Below are positions 51,499 through 60,928 of a stretch of DNA of 64,000 nt, piece by piece. The translations under genes were made by a program, and so were the position numbers. The DNA is from an uncultured Solobacterium sp. (GTDB lineage Bacteria > Bacillota_I > Bacilli_A > Erysipelotrichales > Erysipelotrichaceae). The notes beneath the pieces are model-generated. The model did no database searches and was not told the origin of the DNA. It saw only the letters and a list, made by a program, of their open reading frames with translations. The stretch spans positions 10,688-74,687 of the forward strand of contig URHY01000001.1 of assembly GCA_900547815.1 (NCBI GenBank), given 5' to 3'. Each line of letters opens with the position of its first letter. Positions within the stretch are counted from its first letter, which is position 1.

Positions 51499-52851
51499 TT
51501 AATCACCTCCCAAAGTAGCAATTAATAGCTGCAATAATTCGGGATCCTGCTTTATTTTTTCCAAGACCTGATCTATATCAACTTTCTTACTTGCCTGGGG
51601 AACTTCGACATAGTTTTCCATGTTTTGTTTATAGAAACTATCTTCAAACTTTTGCGCATTTACTCTTCGATCTTCATCTAAAATATGACTATATAAATCC
51701 ATAACCATATCAGCTTGAGAATGGCCGGTGTCTCCTTGTGTTGCTTTTATATCTCCATTATTCAGTTTTAATTTATAGGTTGTACTTGTATGACGTAAGG
51801 AATGAAATACAACATGGGGAAGTCCGGCTTCTTTTTCTAATTTTGATAAGCCTTTACGAATAACACTTCCATCGCATGGAATACCGTTTGGCTGACATAT
51901 CACAAGATTGTAATTATGATATTTATCCCCGTAAGCTTCTTTGTATTTATTTTGTTCTTCTTTCCACTGTTTCAAAAAACAAGCCAATGTGTTTGGTAAC
52001 CAGATTTTTCGAACACTACTATCTGTTTTAGGAGTTTTTAAAACCAGTCTTGTTGCGTTTTTTCTTTCTTCGAATTGTGGAAAGATGAATAGTACATCTT
52101 TGTTATTCAGTTTTTCCAGTGCATCTGTACGTGCTCTTTCTAACTGCTGCTTTATATAAATATGTGTATCGTTATTTGAAAAATCATCATCACTGATATG
52201 CACATTATCCCAAGTAAGACCGAGTACTTCTCCAATTCTTAAAGAACAGGCAAATGCAAGTTGAATGGCAATCGAAAGTTTTGGATCTTCACAAACTTCA
52301 AGAGCTTTGGCAATCTGATTAGCTGTCCATATTTCACGCTTTTCATATTCATGTTTGGGTGTGTCAACTTTTAAGAATGGATTATTTTGAATATATTCCC
52401 ATTTAACAGCTACGTTAAATGTGCAACGCAAAACTCTATGAATCTCTGCGATAACCCTGCTAGATACTTTTCCGGTTTTCATTGTATTTTCACTTTCTTT
52501 AAGATTTGCATAATATTGTTCAATCGTTATTGGACGAATTTCATCTAATTTATAGTGCCCTAGATACGGTGAAATATAAGCTTTAAATAATGCTGTATTC
52601 TTTTCCATAGTGGATATTGACCATTTGTTACATCCATAAAGATCTACATACGTTGGCCAAAACTCATTTAAAGTCGTTGTACTTGGTGCAATGAATGTTC
52701 GATCCGCTTGTTGAAGTTCAACTTCGGCTTTTCTCTTTCTTGCTTCTCTTAACGTCCTGAAAGATTCCCACTTTTGCTTTACTTTTCCATATTTATCTGT
52801 GTAATAGTAAATTACATTGTATTTATCCTTTCGTTTTTGTATCGATGCCAT
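51499..52851 (-). CDS. int: Tyrosine integrase (catalytically complete)
   Basis: 450 residues from ATG 52851, whose GTGGTG binding site lies in the end of the upstream gene (TTG-initiated extension rejected). Arm-binding AP2-like domain 1-50, core-binding about 60-165, catalytic about 175-400. R205 (ACSLRIGEVLGL), K275, H350 and R353 (FHSLRHTS), H377 (GDTGHS) and Y387 (LYSHI) are intact. The gene lies next to the tRNA-Arg cluster, its likely target. Confidence 0.93.
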   Translation of the reverse strand: MASIQKRKDKYNVIYYYTDKYGKVKQKWESFRTLREARKRKAEVELQQADRTFIAPSTTTLNEFWPTYVDLYGCNKWSISTMEKNTALFKAYISPYLGHYKLDEIRPITIEQYYANLKESENTMKTGKVSSRVIAEIHRVLRCTFNVAVKWEYIQNNPFLKVDTPKHEYEKREIWTANQIAKALEVCEDPKLSIAIQLAFACSLRIGEVLGLTWDNVHISDDDFSNNDTHIYIKQQLERARTDALEKLNNKDVLFIFPQFEERKNATRLVLKTPKTDSSVRKIWLPNTLACFLKQWKEEQNKYKEAYGDKYHNYNLVICQPNGIPCDGSVIRKGLSKLEKEAGLPHVVFHSLRHTSTTYKLKLNNGDIKATQGDTGHSQADMVMDLYSHILDEDRRVNAQKFEDSFYKQNMENYVEVPQASKKVDIDQVLEKIKQDPELLQLLIATLGGD

Positions 52852-52852
52852 C

Positions 52853-54145
52853 TTATTCACCACTTTCAATTTCTAATAGTTTCATCAATAACTTTTTACG
52901 GATATTTTTGTCCTCACTAAGCTGTCTGACTAAATCTACCGCATCTTTTTTATCTTTATCAGGCAATTCTTTTTTCATTTGATTTGAAAATTCGGAGTTG
53001 ATTTTCGCTGTTTTTTCTTTGGCAGTTAAACCAGAATAGCTAAAGGGAATATCATTGTGTTCATAATAATAAATATCCCTATAAGATCTTCCATCTGGTG
53101 CAACTTTCCCGGAAAAGAATTTCAATCCTGCTAGTGTATGTCTTGGAAGATCCAAAGCGCATGTTGTTTGATTTAAATGTTTAAGCAATAAACGATCATC
53201 ATATGGACTGATTCCAAAAGTTGTAAACATCAATGCATCAGGACTTGTATCAAACTGGAATATGTCTTTAGAACGTTTTTTCCAGTTTTGTAACAATTCA
53301 TACAGAGTACGTGGAATAGAATATATATTTTCTTTATCCACATAATGATGAACAACCTGGGTTTTAGATTTAATCTTTTTATCATGAACATATTTTTTGA
53401 TTACGTAGGATTCAGGAAGGAAGAATAATTCTTTTTCATACATGCGTTCCATCATTTTATTTGTTCGAATATAGTACTTATCCTTTTCATGATAAAAATC
53501 TGACCATACTAGACCAAGTACACCCGTCACATTCATTCCGGTTGCAAATACGATTTGCATAATGACATATAGTTTTTCCTCTTTGCAGCCATCAAAAATC
53601 TGAAGCATGGTTTCATAAGTCCAATCTGCATATTTCTTTGGCCTTTTTTTAAAATCATTCGGATCTGAAATATGAATCTCATTAAATGGATTTTCATCCA
53701 TGATTCCCATCTTAATTGCATGATCACACGTACTTATAAGCAATAGCTTACAGGCTCGAATCGTCTTTACAGACAATGTACTATTCCTTCCTATACTTTT
53801 GATTGTGCAGAGCTGGTTAATAATAGAATTTGCAAAGGCTGAATCAACATCTTTAACTTTAGTTGTTTCTACAAGGCTACGAAGATACACATCATAGTTT
53901 TTTTGAGCCTCGTGATATTTTTTTAAATGATCTCTGAAATATGGATCAGCAAGCCAATCTTCCATTACATCCACAAATAAACTATCTGGTGAAAACATAC
54001 ATGTCTCACCATCTAATAATTCTTTTCGTTTAGCTGCATCTTCATAGTTATCGAATAATTCCTTAATCATTTTTATTTCTTTTGCAGGTGTGACTACCTC
54101 GTAAGTTACTTGAAATTTCTTTCCCAATTTTAAAATCACAGCCAT
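52853..54145 (-). CDS. Tyrosine-integrase homologue lacking catalytic residues
   Basis: 430 residues, same domain plan as the next gene: AP2-like N-terminus, core-binding, catalytic-like domain. At the catalytic Arg place stands Asn (ATGMNVTGVLGL, N205); at HxxR stands D332-LPR335; no convincing Tyr nucleophile follows. It ends 1 base before the active integrase start, coupling translation. It may act as a DNA-binding partner or as a heteromeric subunit, or be a decaying copy; length and lack of frameshifts favour function. Confidence 0.8.
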   Translation of the reverse strand: MAVILKLGKKFQVTYEVVTPAKEIKMIKELFDNYEDAAKRKELLDGETCMFSPDSLFVDVMEDWLADPYFRDHLKKYHEAQKNYDVYLRSLVETTKVKDVDSAFANSIINQLCTIKSIGRNSTLSVKTIRACKLLLISTCDHAIKMGIMDENPFNEIHISDPNDFKKRPKKYADWTYETMLQIFDGCKEEKLYVIMQIVFATGMNVTGVLGLVWSDFYHEKDKYYIRTNKMMERMYEKELFFLPESYVIKKYVHDKKIKSKTQVVHHYVDKENIYSIPRTLYELLQNWKKRSKDIFQFDTSPDALMFTTFGISPYDDRLLLKHLNQTTCALDLPRHTLAGLKFFSGKVAPDGRSYRDIYYYEHNDIPFSYSGLTAKEKTAKINSEFSNQMKKELPDKDKKDAVDLVRQLSEDKNIRKKLLMKLLEIESGE

Positions 54146-54159
54146 CCCTCATTCCTCCT

Positions 54160-54342
54160 TTATTGTTGACTGTCAAACCATTGATCAAAGGATTCCTTGT
54201 TAATACGAAGAATTTTTCCAACACGAATGACTTTGAATAATCCTTTTCTTGTTAAGTCATAGGCTGCTGTCCTTCCAATACCAAGTATTTGCATAATTTC
54301 AGCAACCGTATATGTTTTCTTTTCGCACATAACAGGTTTCAT
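54160..54342 (-). CDS. xis: Excisionase/AlpA-type HTH protein
   Basis: 60 residues, HTH_17 fold: YTVAEIMQILGIGRTAAYDL, then LFKVIRVGKILRINKESFDQWF. This is the usual small directionality factor encoded beside an integrase. It lies 14 bases ahead of the integrase-homologue gene, so all three are one operon. Confidence 0.88.
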   Translation of the reverse strand: MKPVMCEKKTYTVAEIMQILGIGRTAAYDLTRKGLFKVIRVGKILRINKESFDQWFDSQQ

Positions 54343-54402
54343 CTCTTTGTTCCTCCTTACTATAAAATCTTTGAAATTTAAATTCTCACCTACAAAATAA
54401 AA

Positions 54403-54429
54403 GGAAGCAGCTGGGAAAGGACTGCTTCC
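54403..54429 (-). terminator. Terminator of mazF
   Basis: GGAAGCAG 54403-54410 pairs with CTGCTTCC 54422-54429; on the minus strand TTTTATTTTG follows. Arms equal those at 21647-21676. Confidence 0.75.
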
Positions 54430-54454
54430 ATAAGGAAAGGGAGCATAACCAAAG

Positions 54455-54817
54455 CTATTTTCTTTGGTTATGTAAACGTAGATCTAGACTAATTTTGATT
54501 TTTCGATCAATCGCCATCATATCTAATCTACCCACTGTAGCAATTTTCTTTAACAATCTACTTTTATCAATGACACGAATCTGTTCACACATGACCATAG
54601 ATTTATATTTCAATCCAATACCTTCTGGTAAAAGATGATGTGTTGGTAAATGATGTTTTGTATAAATCTTGGAAGATAAACAAGCAACAATAGTTGTTGG
54701 ACTATATTTATTACCACGATTGTTTTGAATAATCACAACAGGTCTTACTTTTCCTTGTTCAGATCCTGATGCATCACTTAAATCCGCTAAATAAATTTCG
54801 CCTCTTTTTACTTTCAT
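54455..54817 (-). CDS. mazF: MazF/PemK-type mRNA interferase
   Basis: 120 residues. KRGEIYLADLSDASGSEQGK, then VRPVVIIQNN and the conserved Ser/Thr in ACLSSKI, QIRVIDKSRLLKK and a C-terminal helix are the PemK/MazF signature. The protein would cut mRNA. No MazE-type antitoxin is seen directly up- or downstream, and a Tn916-type module surrounds it. MazF-like toxins beside xis/int genes often stabilise elements. Confidence 0.88.
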   Translation of the reverse strand: MKVKRGEIYLADLSDASGSEQGKVRPVVIIQNNRGNKYSPTTIVACLSSKIYTKHHLPTHHLLPEGIGLKYKSMVMCEQIRVIDKSRLLKKIATVGRLDMMAIDRKIKISLDLRLHNQRK

Positions 54818-54838
54818 GCATATTCACTCCTTATGTAA

Positions 54839-54859
54839 AACCGGGAGCTAGTCCCGGTT
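54839..54859 (-). promoter_or_regulatory. Hairpin ahead of mazF
   Basis: AACCGGGA 54839-54846 pairs with TCCCGGTT 54852-54859. On the minus strand TTTTA follows and the mazF start is only 21 bases beyond. It is an attenuator or terminator of an upstream transcript. The remaining 54860-55214 gap shows no gene or further clear signal. Confidence 0.55.
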
Positions 54860-55179
54860 GATGTTTAAAAATAAAATATTTATCGTGTTTTCTATTTATC
54901 ACCTGATTACCCGAAAACAAAGGAATCCTATTAGACAAGATAGTTGCTAATTATCTTTCATTGGCATCGCACCAACCCATATCACGCTTGAGCCTGTCGC
55001 TAGAAGTATCATTATCTTATATATTGTCATGGCACAATCAGCAAAATTGTTTATCAATCTAAAGTATCATCGCTCGTTAAAAAACATCATCGCGCAGTAG
55101 TGAAATAGCTCGAATATATAAGTGTTGTATCTAACAGTTGTTATGCTGTTTTCAAAGAGCTACTAGGAAGATATATATC

Positions 55180-55198
55180 CCCCTTCACTAGATAGTCC
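55180..55198. repeat. 19-bp repeat, copy 1
   Basis: CCCCTTCACTAGATAGTCC matches 55674-55692 (16 of 19). The two copies flank the sigma-like gene on either side. Confidence 0.5.
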
Positions 55199-55214
55199 TT
55201 GAAATCGTCAATTA

Positions 55215-55637
55215 TTAGCCTCTCTTTTTACATTTTTTTGAGAATTTTTCGATTCTTTTATAAACTGCGTTGGTCGTCATATGTAAATCTTCAGCAATTT
55301 CCCGTACACAATACTTGTTTTTCAACATTACAATGATTTTCTGCATGACAGGATCACACTTTTTCAAATGCTTATAAACAACGGCATCGTTTACTCCATT
55401 TAGTACATCTTCCCATGTATATTCACTTATACAATCTTCAGAAGGTTCATTTAGAAAAAATTTTACTTCAGTTGGCGATTCATTACGGTGAAAACTGCGA
55501 TTTTTGTTGAAATCAAAATCATCTAGTTCTCGAAGGTACTGAATCTTCCATTCAGGAAATCCTAATAATCGTAGTAAGTTTTCTTCTTTTTCTTTTTCTT
55601 CTAAATACTTTTTCTTTTCGTAACCATAGTTATACAT
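55215..55637 (-). CDS. Sigma-70 region 4-like protein
   Basis: 140 residues. The C-terminal half ends in an HTH (MLKNKYCVREIAEDLHMTTNAVYKRIEKF), the region-4 unit of ECF-type or Tn916 Orf7-like sigma factors. The N-terminal part is charged and helical. The size equals Tn916 Orf7, which lies in the same order (sigma-like, then xis and int). It probably regulates element genes. AGGAGG precedes the start. Confidence 0.75.
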   Translation of the reverse strand: MYNYGYEKKKYLEEKEKEENLLRLLGFPEWKIQYLRELDDFDFNKNRSFHRNESPTEVKFFLNEPSEDCISEYTWEDVLNGVNDAVVYKHLKKCDPVMQKIIVMLKNKYCVREIAEDLHMTTNAVYKRIEKFSKKCKKRG

Positions 55638-55673
55638 TTAATTATTCCTCCTTTTGTGAAGGAGAAACAATTT

Positions 55674-55692
55674 CCCCTTCACTTGAAAGTCC
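55674..55692. repeat. 19-bp repeat, copy 2, within a leader hairpin
   Basis: CCCCTTCACTTGAAAGTCC. Its CCTTCAC pairs with GTGAAGG nearby (about 55656-55662), a hairpin just ahead of the sigma-like gene's ribosome binding site. Confidence 0.5.
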
Positions 55693-55732
55693 ACAAAAAA
55701 GGCTTTTTTTAGCCTTGAAAGGGATAAAAAAA

Positions 55733-55762
55733 ACAGATCAACTGTCTGAAACAGAGATCTGT
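55733..55762 (-). terminator. Orphan minus-strand hairpin
   Basis: ACAGATC 55733-55739 pairs with GATCTGT 55756-55762; eight T follow on the minus strand. There is no minus gene to its right, so it may mark a deleted gene. The rest of 55638-55987 holds the palindrome and promoter below. Confidence 0.5.
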
Positions 55763-55904
55763 ACCAATAAGTTGTATTTTTGATTCAATTCTCTTTTCAT
55801 ATTTGAAAAGAGTTTGGAGGAGACCGAATTCTTACCATTAACATTATTAGAACATGTGAAAGTTAGTTCATCAATAACTAAAACAAAATAAATATAAAAT
55901 AAAA

Positions 55905-55960
55905 AAATATCACTAAATGGTGATATTTATGTTTCTATTTATACATAATTCCTTTATAAT
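55905..55960 (+). promoter_or_regulatory. Palindrome and promoter ahead of the XRE/nuclease genes
   Basis: AAATATCAC 55905-55913 pairs with GTGATATTT 55920-55928 (perfect 9-bp arms). TATAAT 55955-55960 lies 28 bases before the XRE start, with a weak -35 near 55932. The palindrome sits just upstream of that -35, a possible operator for the XRE protein. It could also terminate the opposite strand. Confidence 0.5.
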
Positions 55961-55987
55961 TGAAAATAAAGAAAGAGGTCTAATCAT

Positions 55988-56194
55988 ATGGAAATTAGTT
56001 ATAATCGTTTGTTTAAATTATTAATTGATAAAGGTATGAAGAAAACTGAATTTGCAAAAATTGCAGGACTTACTCCTGGAACGTTAGCAAAACTTTCAAA
56101 GAATCAAACAGTTTCAATGGATTCTTTAATTAAAATGTGTAAAACATTAAATTGCACATTTGATGATATTGTAGAGATAGTTGGGGAAGAATAA
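55988..56194 (+). CDS. Small XRE-family regulator
   Basis: 68 residues. A single HTH covers about 8-58 (MKKTEFAKIAGLTPGTLAKL and SMDSLIKMCKTLNCTFDDIV), the compact YozG-like type. It stands directly before the DUF262 nuclease (1-base gap) and so is likely a controller of the restriction module, delaying nuclease synthesis. Confidence 0.82.
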   Translation: MEISYNRLFKLLIDKGMKKTEFAKIAGLTPGTLAKLSKNQTVSMDSLIKMCKTLNCTFDDIVEIVGEE

Positions 56195-56195
56195 A

Positions 56196-57986
56196 ATGGC
56201 AAAGTATAGTGTTAATAATCATTCTGTTGAAAATATTATTTCTTGGATCAATAGTGGCGAAATTGCAATTCCAGAAATGCAAAGACCATTTGTTTGGGAA
56301 GCCAGTAAAGTAAGAGATTTGATGGATTCTTTATATAAAGGTTATCCAGTAGGTTACATAATAATATGGAAAAATCCAGACGTTAAATTAAAAGACGGTA
56401 CTTTTAGTAATGGTAAAAAAATTGTTATTGATGGACAGCAACGAATTACAGCCCTAACTGCAGCAATCACTGGGCAAGAAGTAGTTAATCAGGAATATAA
56501 AAAAATTCCGATTAAAATTTCATTTAATCCATTTGATGAAAAATTTGAAGTTTGTAATCCAGCACTCGAAAAGGACAGTAAATATATCAATGATATATCT
56601 GAAGTTTTTAAACCTGATTTCAATTGTTTTAATTTTGCTATACAGTATGGCAACCAAAATGATTCAAATCCTTCTGATATTAACAATACACTTGTTAAGT
56701 TGAAAGGAATTTTAGGAAACAGTATAGGTGTTATTGAATTAAATCAAGAATTGGATATTGAAACAGTAACAGATATTTTTATTCGCATTAATTCAAAAGG
56801 AACAGTTCTATCTCAAGCTGATTTTGCAATGAGCAAAATATCTTCAAATGAAAAATATGGTGGAGATATTATTCGAAAAACAATTGATTACTTTTGTCAT
56901 TTAAATCAGAGGCCTATGGATTTAGAAACAATAAAGTCTAATGATCAAGAATTTGCAAAATTGGATGAATTTAATAAAATTCAATGGATTACCGATAATA
57001 CAGATGATATATATTCTCCGACTTATACAGACATTTTACGTGTTGCATTTACTTCACAATTTCATAGAGGAAAATTATCAGATTTAGTGAATTTGTTATC
57101 TGGAAGAAATTTTGAAACACGTGATTATGAAGAAGAAATTGCAGAAAAATCTTACGATAGATTGCATGATGGCGTACTGAAATTTATTAATAAAACAAAT
57201 TACGATCGTTACATGATGATTTTGAAATCAGCTGGTATTATTGATGCTTCTTTAATTAGATCTGATAATGCTTTAAATTTTGCATATGCACTATTCATCT
57301 TGCTTAGAGATAAAGGTGTACATCCTAACACTATAGAAACGGTAGTTAGAAAATGGCTTGTATTATCAATTCTTACAGGAAGATATTCTGGCTCTCCTGA
57401 ATCCATGTTTGATTATGATATTAAGCGTTTTAATGCAAATGACCCAGAGGAATATTTGAAGAGTGTTGAACTTGGGCAATTATCAGATGCCTATTGGGAA
57501 CATATACTACCTGAAAGATTAAACACTTCCGTTGCAAGTAGTCCATATTTTAAACTATATTTAATGGCTCAGGTGCATTCAGGTGATAAAGGCTTTTTAT
57601 CTAGCCAAATTACTGTAGGCGCATTAATTTCTAACCGAGGAGACATTCATCATCTTTTCCCTAAAAAATATTTACAAAGAAATGGTCACAACTCTAGGTC
57701 TGAATACAATCAAATTGCAAATTATGCGATTACCCAATCTGAAATTAATATTCAAATAAAAGATGATGCACCAAATATTTATATGGCAAAAATTCTTGAA
57801 CAAATAGAATCTAAAAAATCGGTTATTGGTGGAATACTAACTAAAGAACAATTGAATGAATCATTCAAACAAAACTGCATTCCAGAAGAATTTGTAAATT
57901 ACGATGTTAACACTTATTATGAATTTTTAGCCAGAAGAAGATATCTAATGTCGCAAAAGATAAGAGATTATTATTTTAGTTTGTAG
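56196..57986 (+). CDS. DUF262 plus DUF1524/HNH protein, GmrSD-like type IV restriction enzyme
   Basis: 596 residues from ATG 56196 (GGGGA nine bases upstream; the TTG at 56181 is rejected). The N-terminal DUF262 domain shows IPEMQRPFVWEASKVRDLMD and the DGQQR motif (IVIDGQQRITALTAAITG), a ParB-like NTP-dependent domain. The C-terminal DUF1524 domain has HHLFPKKYLQRN, the HNH core. Both GmrS and GmrD functions are in one chain. It probably attacks modified phage DNA. It lies next to the type I genes. Confidence 0.85.
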   Translation: MAKYSVNNHSVENIISWINSGEIAIPEMQRPFVWEASKVRDLMDSLYKGYPVGYIIIWKNPDVKLKDGTFSNGKKIVIDGQQRITALTAAITGQEVVNQEYKKIPIKISFNPFDEKFEVCNPALEKDSKYINDISEVFKPDFNCFNFAIQYGNQNDSNPSDINNTLVKLKGILGNSIGVIELNQELDIETVTDIFIRINSKGTVLSQADFAMSKISSNEKYGGDIIRKTIDYFCHLNQRPMDLETIKSNDQEFAKLDEFNKIQWITDNTDDIYSPTYTDILRVAFTSQFHRGKLSDLVNLLSGRNFETRDYEEEIAEKSYDRLHDGVLKFINKTNYDRYMMILKSAGIIDASLIRSDNALNFAYALFILLRDKGVHPNTIETVVRKWLVLSILTGRYSGSPESMFDYDIKRFNANDPEEYLKSVELGQLSDAYWEHILPERLNTSVASSPYFKLYLMAQVHSGDKGFLSSQITVGALISNRGDIHHLFPKKYLQRNGHNSRSEYNQIANYAITQSEINIQIKDDAPNIYMAKILEQIESKKSVIGGILTKEQLNESFKQNCIPEEFVNYDVNTYYEFLARRRYLMSQKIRDYYFSL

Positions 57987-58027
57987 AATCCTTAATGTTA
58001 AAGCTTTGAGATTGGAGAGGATATTAA

Positions 58028-60838
58028 ATGAGCAGTAATTTAGGATATGAAAGTGAAAAAACTTTAGAAGATAATTTAATAAAACAGTTATGTGCTGATG
58101 GCTATGAGTTTGTTGAAATTAACGATATTGATGATTTGCACTTGAATTTTAGAAAGCAAGTCAATAAACATAATGCCTCAAGATTAAATGGTCATGAATT
58201 GTCTGATAAAGAATTTGAGCGATTATTAGTGAAAATTCAAGGGAAAGGTGTATACGGAAGTTCTAAAACCTTAAGAAGTCTTCAAGACATAACAATGGAC
58301 GATGGAAGTACACAATACATAGAACTTTTTAACACTAAAAATAATGAATGGTGCAAAAACGAATTTCAGGTCACTCATCAGGTAACTATGGTTGGGAAGT
58401 ATGAAAATAGATATGATGTTACTTTACTTATCAACGGGCTGCCACTTGTTCAAATAGAACTTAAACGAAGAGGTATTGATTTTAAAGAAGCCTTTAATCA
58501 AGTGATTCGTTATAAAAAACATTCATTAAATGATCTTTTTAGATATGTTCAGATATTTATTATCAGCAATGGGATTGATACTAAATATTTTGCAAACAGT
58601 GATAAAGAAATGGACTTCCAATACACTTTCTATTGGACAGACAAGAATAATAATCGTATAGATAATTTATATGATTTTGCATTAGATTTCCTACCTAAAT
58701 GCCATATATCTAAAATGATTTCTAGATATATGGTTGTAGATGATACACAAAAAAATCTAATGGTTATGCGACCTTATCAATACTATGCAGTAGAAGAATT
58801 AATGAAACGAGCCTATGAAACAAATAACAATGCCTATGTATGGCATACAACCGGTTCTGGAAAAACATTAACATCTTTTAAATTAAGTCAGTTATTAAGC
58901 ACAAACCGAGAAGTTGCTCAAGTGTTCTTTTTAGTAGATAGAAAAGATTTGGATAGTCAAACCATTGAAGAATTCAATCGTTTCCAGAAAGATACGGTTG
59001 ATATGACTGATAGCACTGACACATTAATTGCTCAAATGAAAGATTCTTCAAAGAAGATTATTCTTACAACAATCCAAAAGATGTCTAACGCATGTAAAAA
59101 TGATAAGTATCAGGATGTTATTGATCGCTTTGAAGGAAAAAAGGTTGTCTTTATCATAGATGAATGCCATAGATCCCAATTTGGTGAAATGCATAAAATG
59201 ATAAAGAAAAAGTTTCCAAGAGCACAGTATTTTGGCTTTACTGGAACACCGCGTTTTGCAGAAAATGCCAGTCAGGATGGTAGAACTACAGCAGACATTT
59301 TTGAAAAATTAGTCCATCATTATTTGATTAAAAATGCAATTGCCGATGGAAACGTTTTGGGCTTTAATGTTGATTATGTTAGAACAATTAGTTCAACTGT
59401 AGATATTGAGGATGATGAAGAAGTTGAAGCTATTGATACTGAAGAAGTTTTAATGGATGATCAGCGTATTTCTAACATTGTTGATTATGTTTTAAAAATA
59501 CATAATTCTAAAACTAACAATAGAAGATACAATGCTATATTTACTGTTCGTAGTATTCCAATGCTTATTAAGTATTATGATGAATTTAAAAAGCGTAATA
59601 CTGATTTAAAAATAGCCGGAATCTTTACTTTTGGTGCAAATGAAGATGGAGAACTTGAAACAGAACATTCTCGTGATTCACTTGAAAGAATGATTAGAGA
59701 TTATAATCGAATGTTTGATAAAAATTATAGTACCAATACTTTCCCTGCATATTTTACAGATGTATCAAAAAAAGTAAAAAATACAGAGTTAGATATTTTA
59801 TTAGTTGTTAATATGTTCTTAACCGGATTTGATGCAAAAAGATTGAATACTTTATATGTTGATAAAAGATTAAAACATCATGATCTAATCCAGGCATTTT
59901 CAAGAACAAATCGTATCGAAACAGCTAATAAGCCATATGGAAACATTGTATGTTTTCAAACAAACAAAAAGGCAGTTGACGATGCGGTTAAGTTGTTCTC
60001 ATTGACAGATAATGCTGATGAAGTATTAATGAAACCATATGAATATTATAGAGATGAATTTAGAAAAGCTGTTGAAGAACTATTAAAACATACTCCTTCT
60101 CCAGAAGAAGCAGAACATGGTGGAGACGAACAGGAAGAATATAAATTTGTGTTATTATTCCGTGAATTAGTTCGCTTAATGGTTAAATTAAAAACATTTG
60201 ACGAGTTCGAATTTACTGAAGATGAACTTGGAATGTCAAATCAATTATATGAAGATTTTGTAAGTAAATATAAAAAAATCTATCGAGATATCCGACCAGA
60301 TCAGCAAAAAGCATCTATTCTTTCTGACGTAAGTTTCGACATTGAACTTCTTAGAAATGATAAAATCAACGTTCATTATATCTTAGAGCTAATTAAAAAT
60401 GCTGTAAGTGAACCATCTAGAGAAAAACGTCGTAAAACTTTAGATGAAATTGAAAAGATGATTGAATCTGCAACTGATCCAGAGCTATACATGAAATCAG
60501 ATTTGATTCACGGATTTATTGAGAGTATTGCAAGTGAGATGGATCCCGATGCTGATTTTGAATATGAATATAATCAATATATGGAAGAACAACGTACCAA
60601 CGAAATACGAGAAGTTGCTGTAAAATATCAAATACCTGAACCTAAAATTAATAGATTGATTGGTGATTATGAGTTTGGTGGATTTGTAGATAAAAATGAC
60701 ATTAAATCTGATCTTACAAAAGATGTAATTAAACGAGAAAAAGAAGAAAATAACTTTTCTTCTAGTATGAGAGCTAAAAATTCTATAACAAATACGATTA
60801 CTCAATTTATAAAAGATGTTGTCATTAAATATATGTAA
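58028..60838 (+). CDS. hsdR: Type I restriction enzyme, R subunit
   Basis: 936 residues. N-terminal nuclease with D...ExK in RYDVTLLINGLPLVQIELKR (about 124-146). Translocase motifs: Walker A TTGSGKT (about 273-279), DECHRS (about 377-382), TGTPR, and VNMFLTGFDAKRLN with QAFSRTNR. A C-terminal helical region binds the core enzyme. It cuts unmodified DNA after translocation. It is about 40 bases downstream of the DUF262 gene with its own AGAGGAT ribosome binding site. Confidence 0.95.
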   Translation: MSSNLGYESEKTLEDNLIKQLCADGYEFVEINDIDDLHLNFRKQVNKHNASRLNGHELSDKEFERLLVKIQGKGVYGSSKTLRSLQDITMDDGSTQYIELFNTKNNEWCKNEFQVTHQVTMVGKYENRYDVTLLINGLPLVQIELKRRGIDFKEAFNQVIRYKKHSLNDLFRYVQIFIISNGIDTKYFANSDKEMDFQYTFYWTDKNNNRIDNLYDFALDFLPKCHISKMISRYMVVDDTQKNLMVMRPYQYYAVEELMKRAYETNNNAYVWHTTGSGKTLTSFKLSQLLSTNREVAQVFFLVDRKDLDSQTIEEFNRFQKDTVDMTDSTDTLIAQMKDSSKKIILTTIQKMSNACKNDKYQDVIDRFEGKKVVFIIDECHRSQFGEMHKMIKKKFPRAQYFGFTGTPRFAENASQDGRTTADIFEKLVHHYLIKNAIADGNVLGFNVDYVRTISSTVDIEDDEEVEAIDTEEVLMDDQRISNIVDYVLKIHNSKTNNRRYNAIFTVRSIPMLIKYYDEFKKRNTDLKIAGIFTFGANEDGELETEHSRDSLERMIRDYNRMFDKNYSTNTFPAYFTDVSKKVKNTELDILLVVNMFLTGFDAKRLNTLYVDKRLKHHDLIQAFSRTNRIETANKPYGNIVCFQTNKKAVDDAVKLFSLTDNADEVLMKPYEYYRDEFRKAVEELLKHTPSPEEAEHGGDEQEEYKFVLLFRELVRLMVKLKTFDEFEFTEDELGMSNQLYEDFVSKYKKIYRDIRPDQQKASILSDVSFDIELLRNDKINVHYILELIKNAVSEPSREKRRKTLDEIEKMIESATDPELYMKSDLIHGFIESIASEMDPDADFEYEYNQYMEEQRTNEIREVAVKYQIPEPKINRLIGDYEFGGFVDKNDIKSDLTKDVIKREKEENNFSSSMRAKNSITNTITQFIKDVVIKYM

Positions 60839-60868
60839 AGTGCAATATAAATAAATTGCACTTTTTTT
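60838..60868 (+). terminator. Terminator of hsdR
   Basis: AAGTGCAAT 60838-60846 pairs with ATTGCACTT 60855-60863, then T tract to 60868. It overlaps the stop codon and ends just before the next promoter. Confidence 0.85.
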
Positions 60869-60869
60869 A

Positions 60870-60898
60870 TTGACTTTTTATCTCTCTTGGATTATGCT
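60870..60898 (+). promoter_or_regulatory. Promoter of the hsdS-hsdM-hsdS genes
   Basis: TTGACT 60870-60875 and TATGCT 60893-60898, spacer 17. Methyltransferase and specificity genes are thus transcribed separately from hsdR. Confidence 0.8.
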
Positions 60899-60928
60899 AT
60901 TTATGTAAGTTGCAAAGGAGGTTAAACG

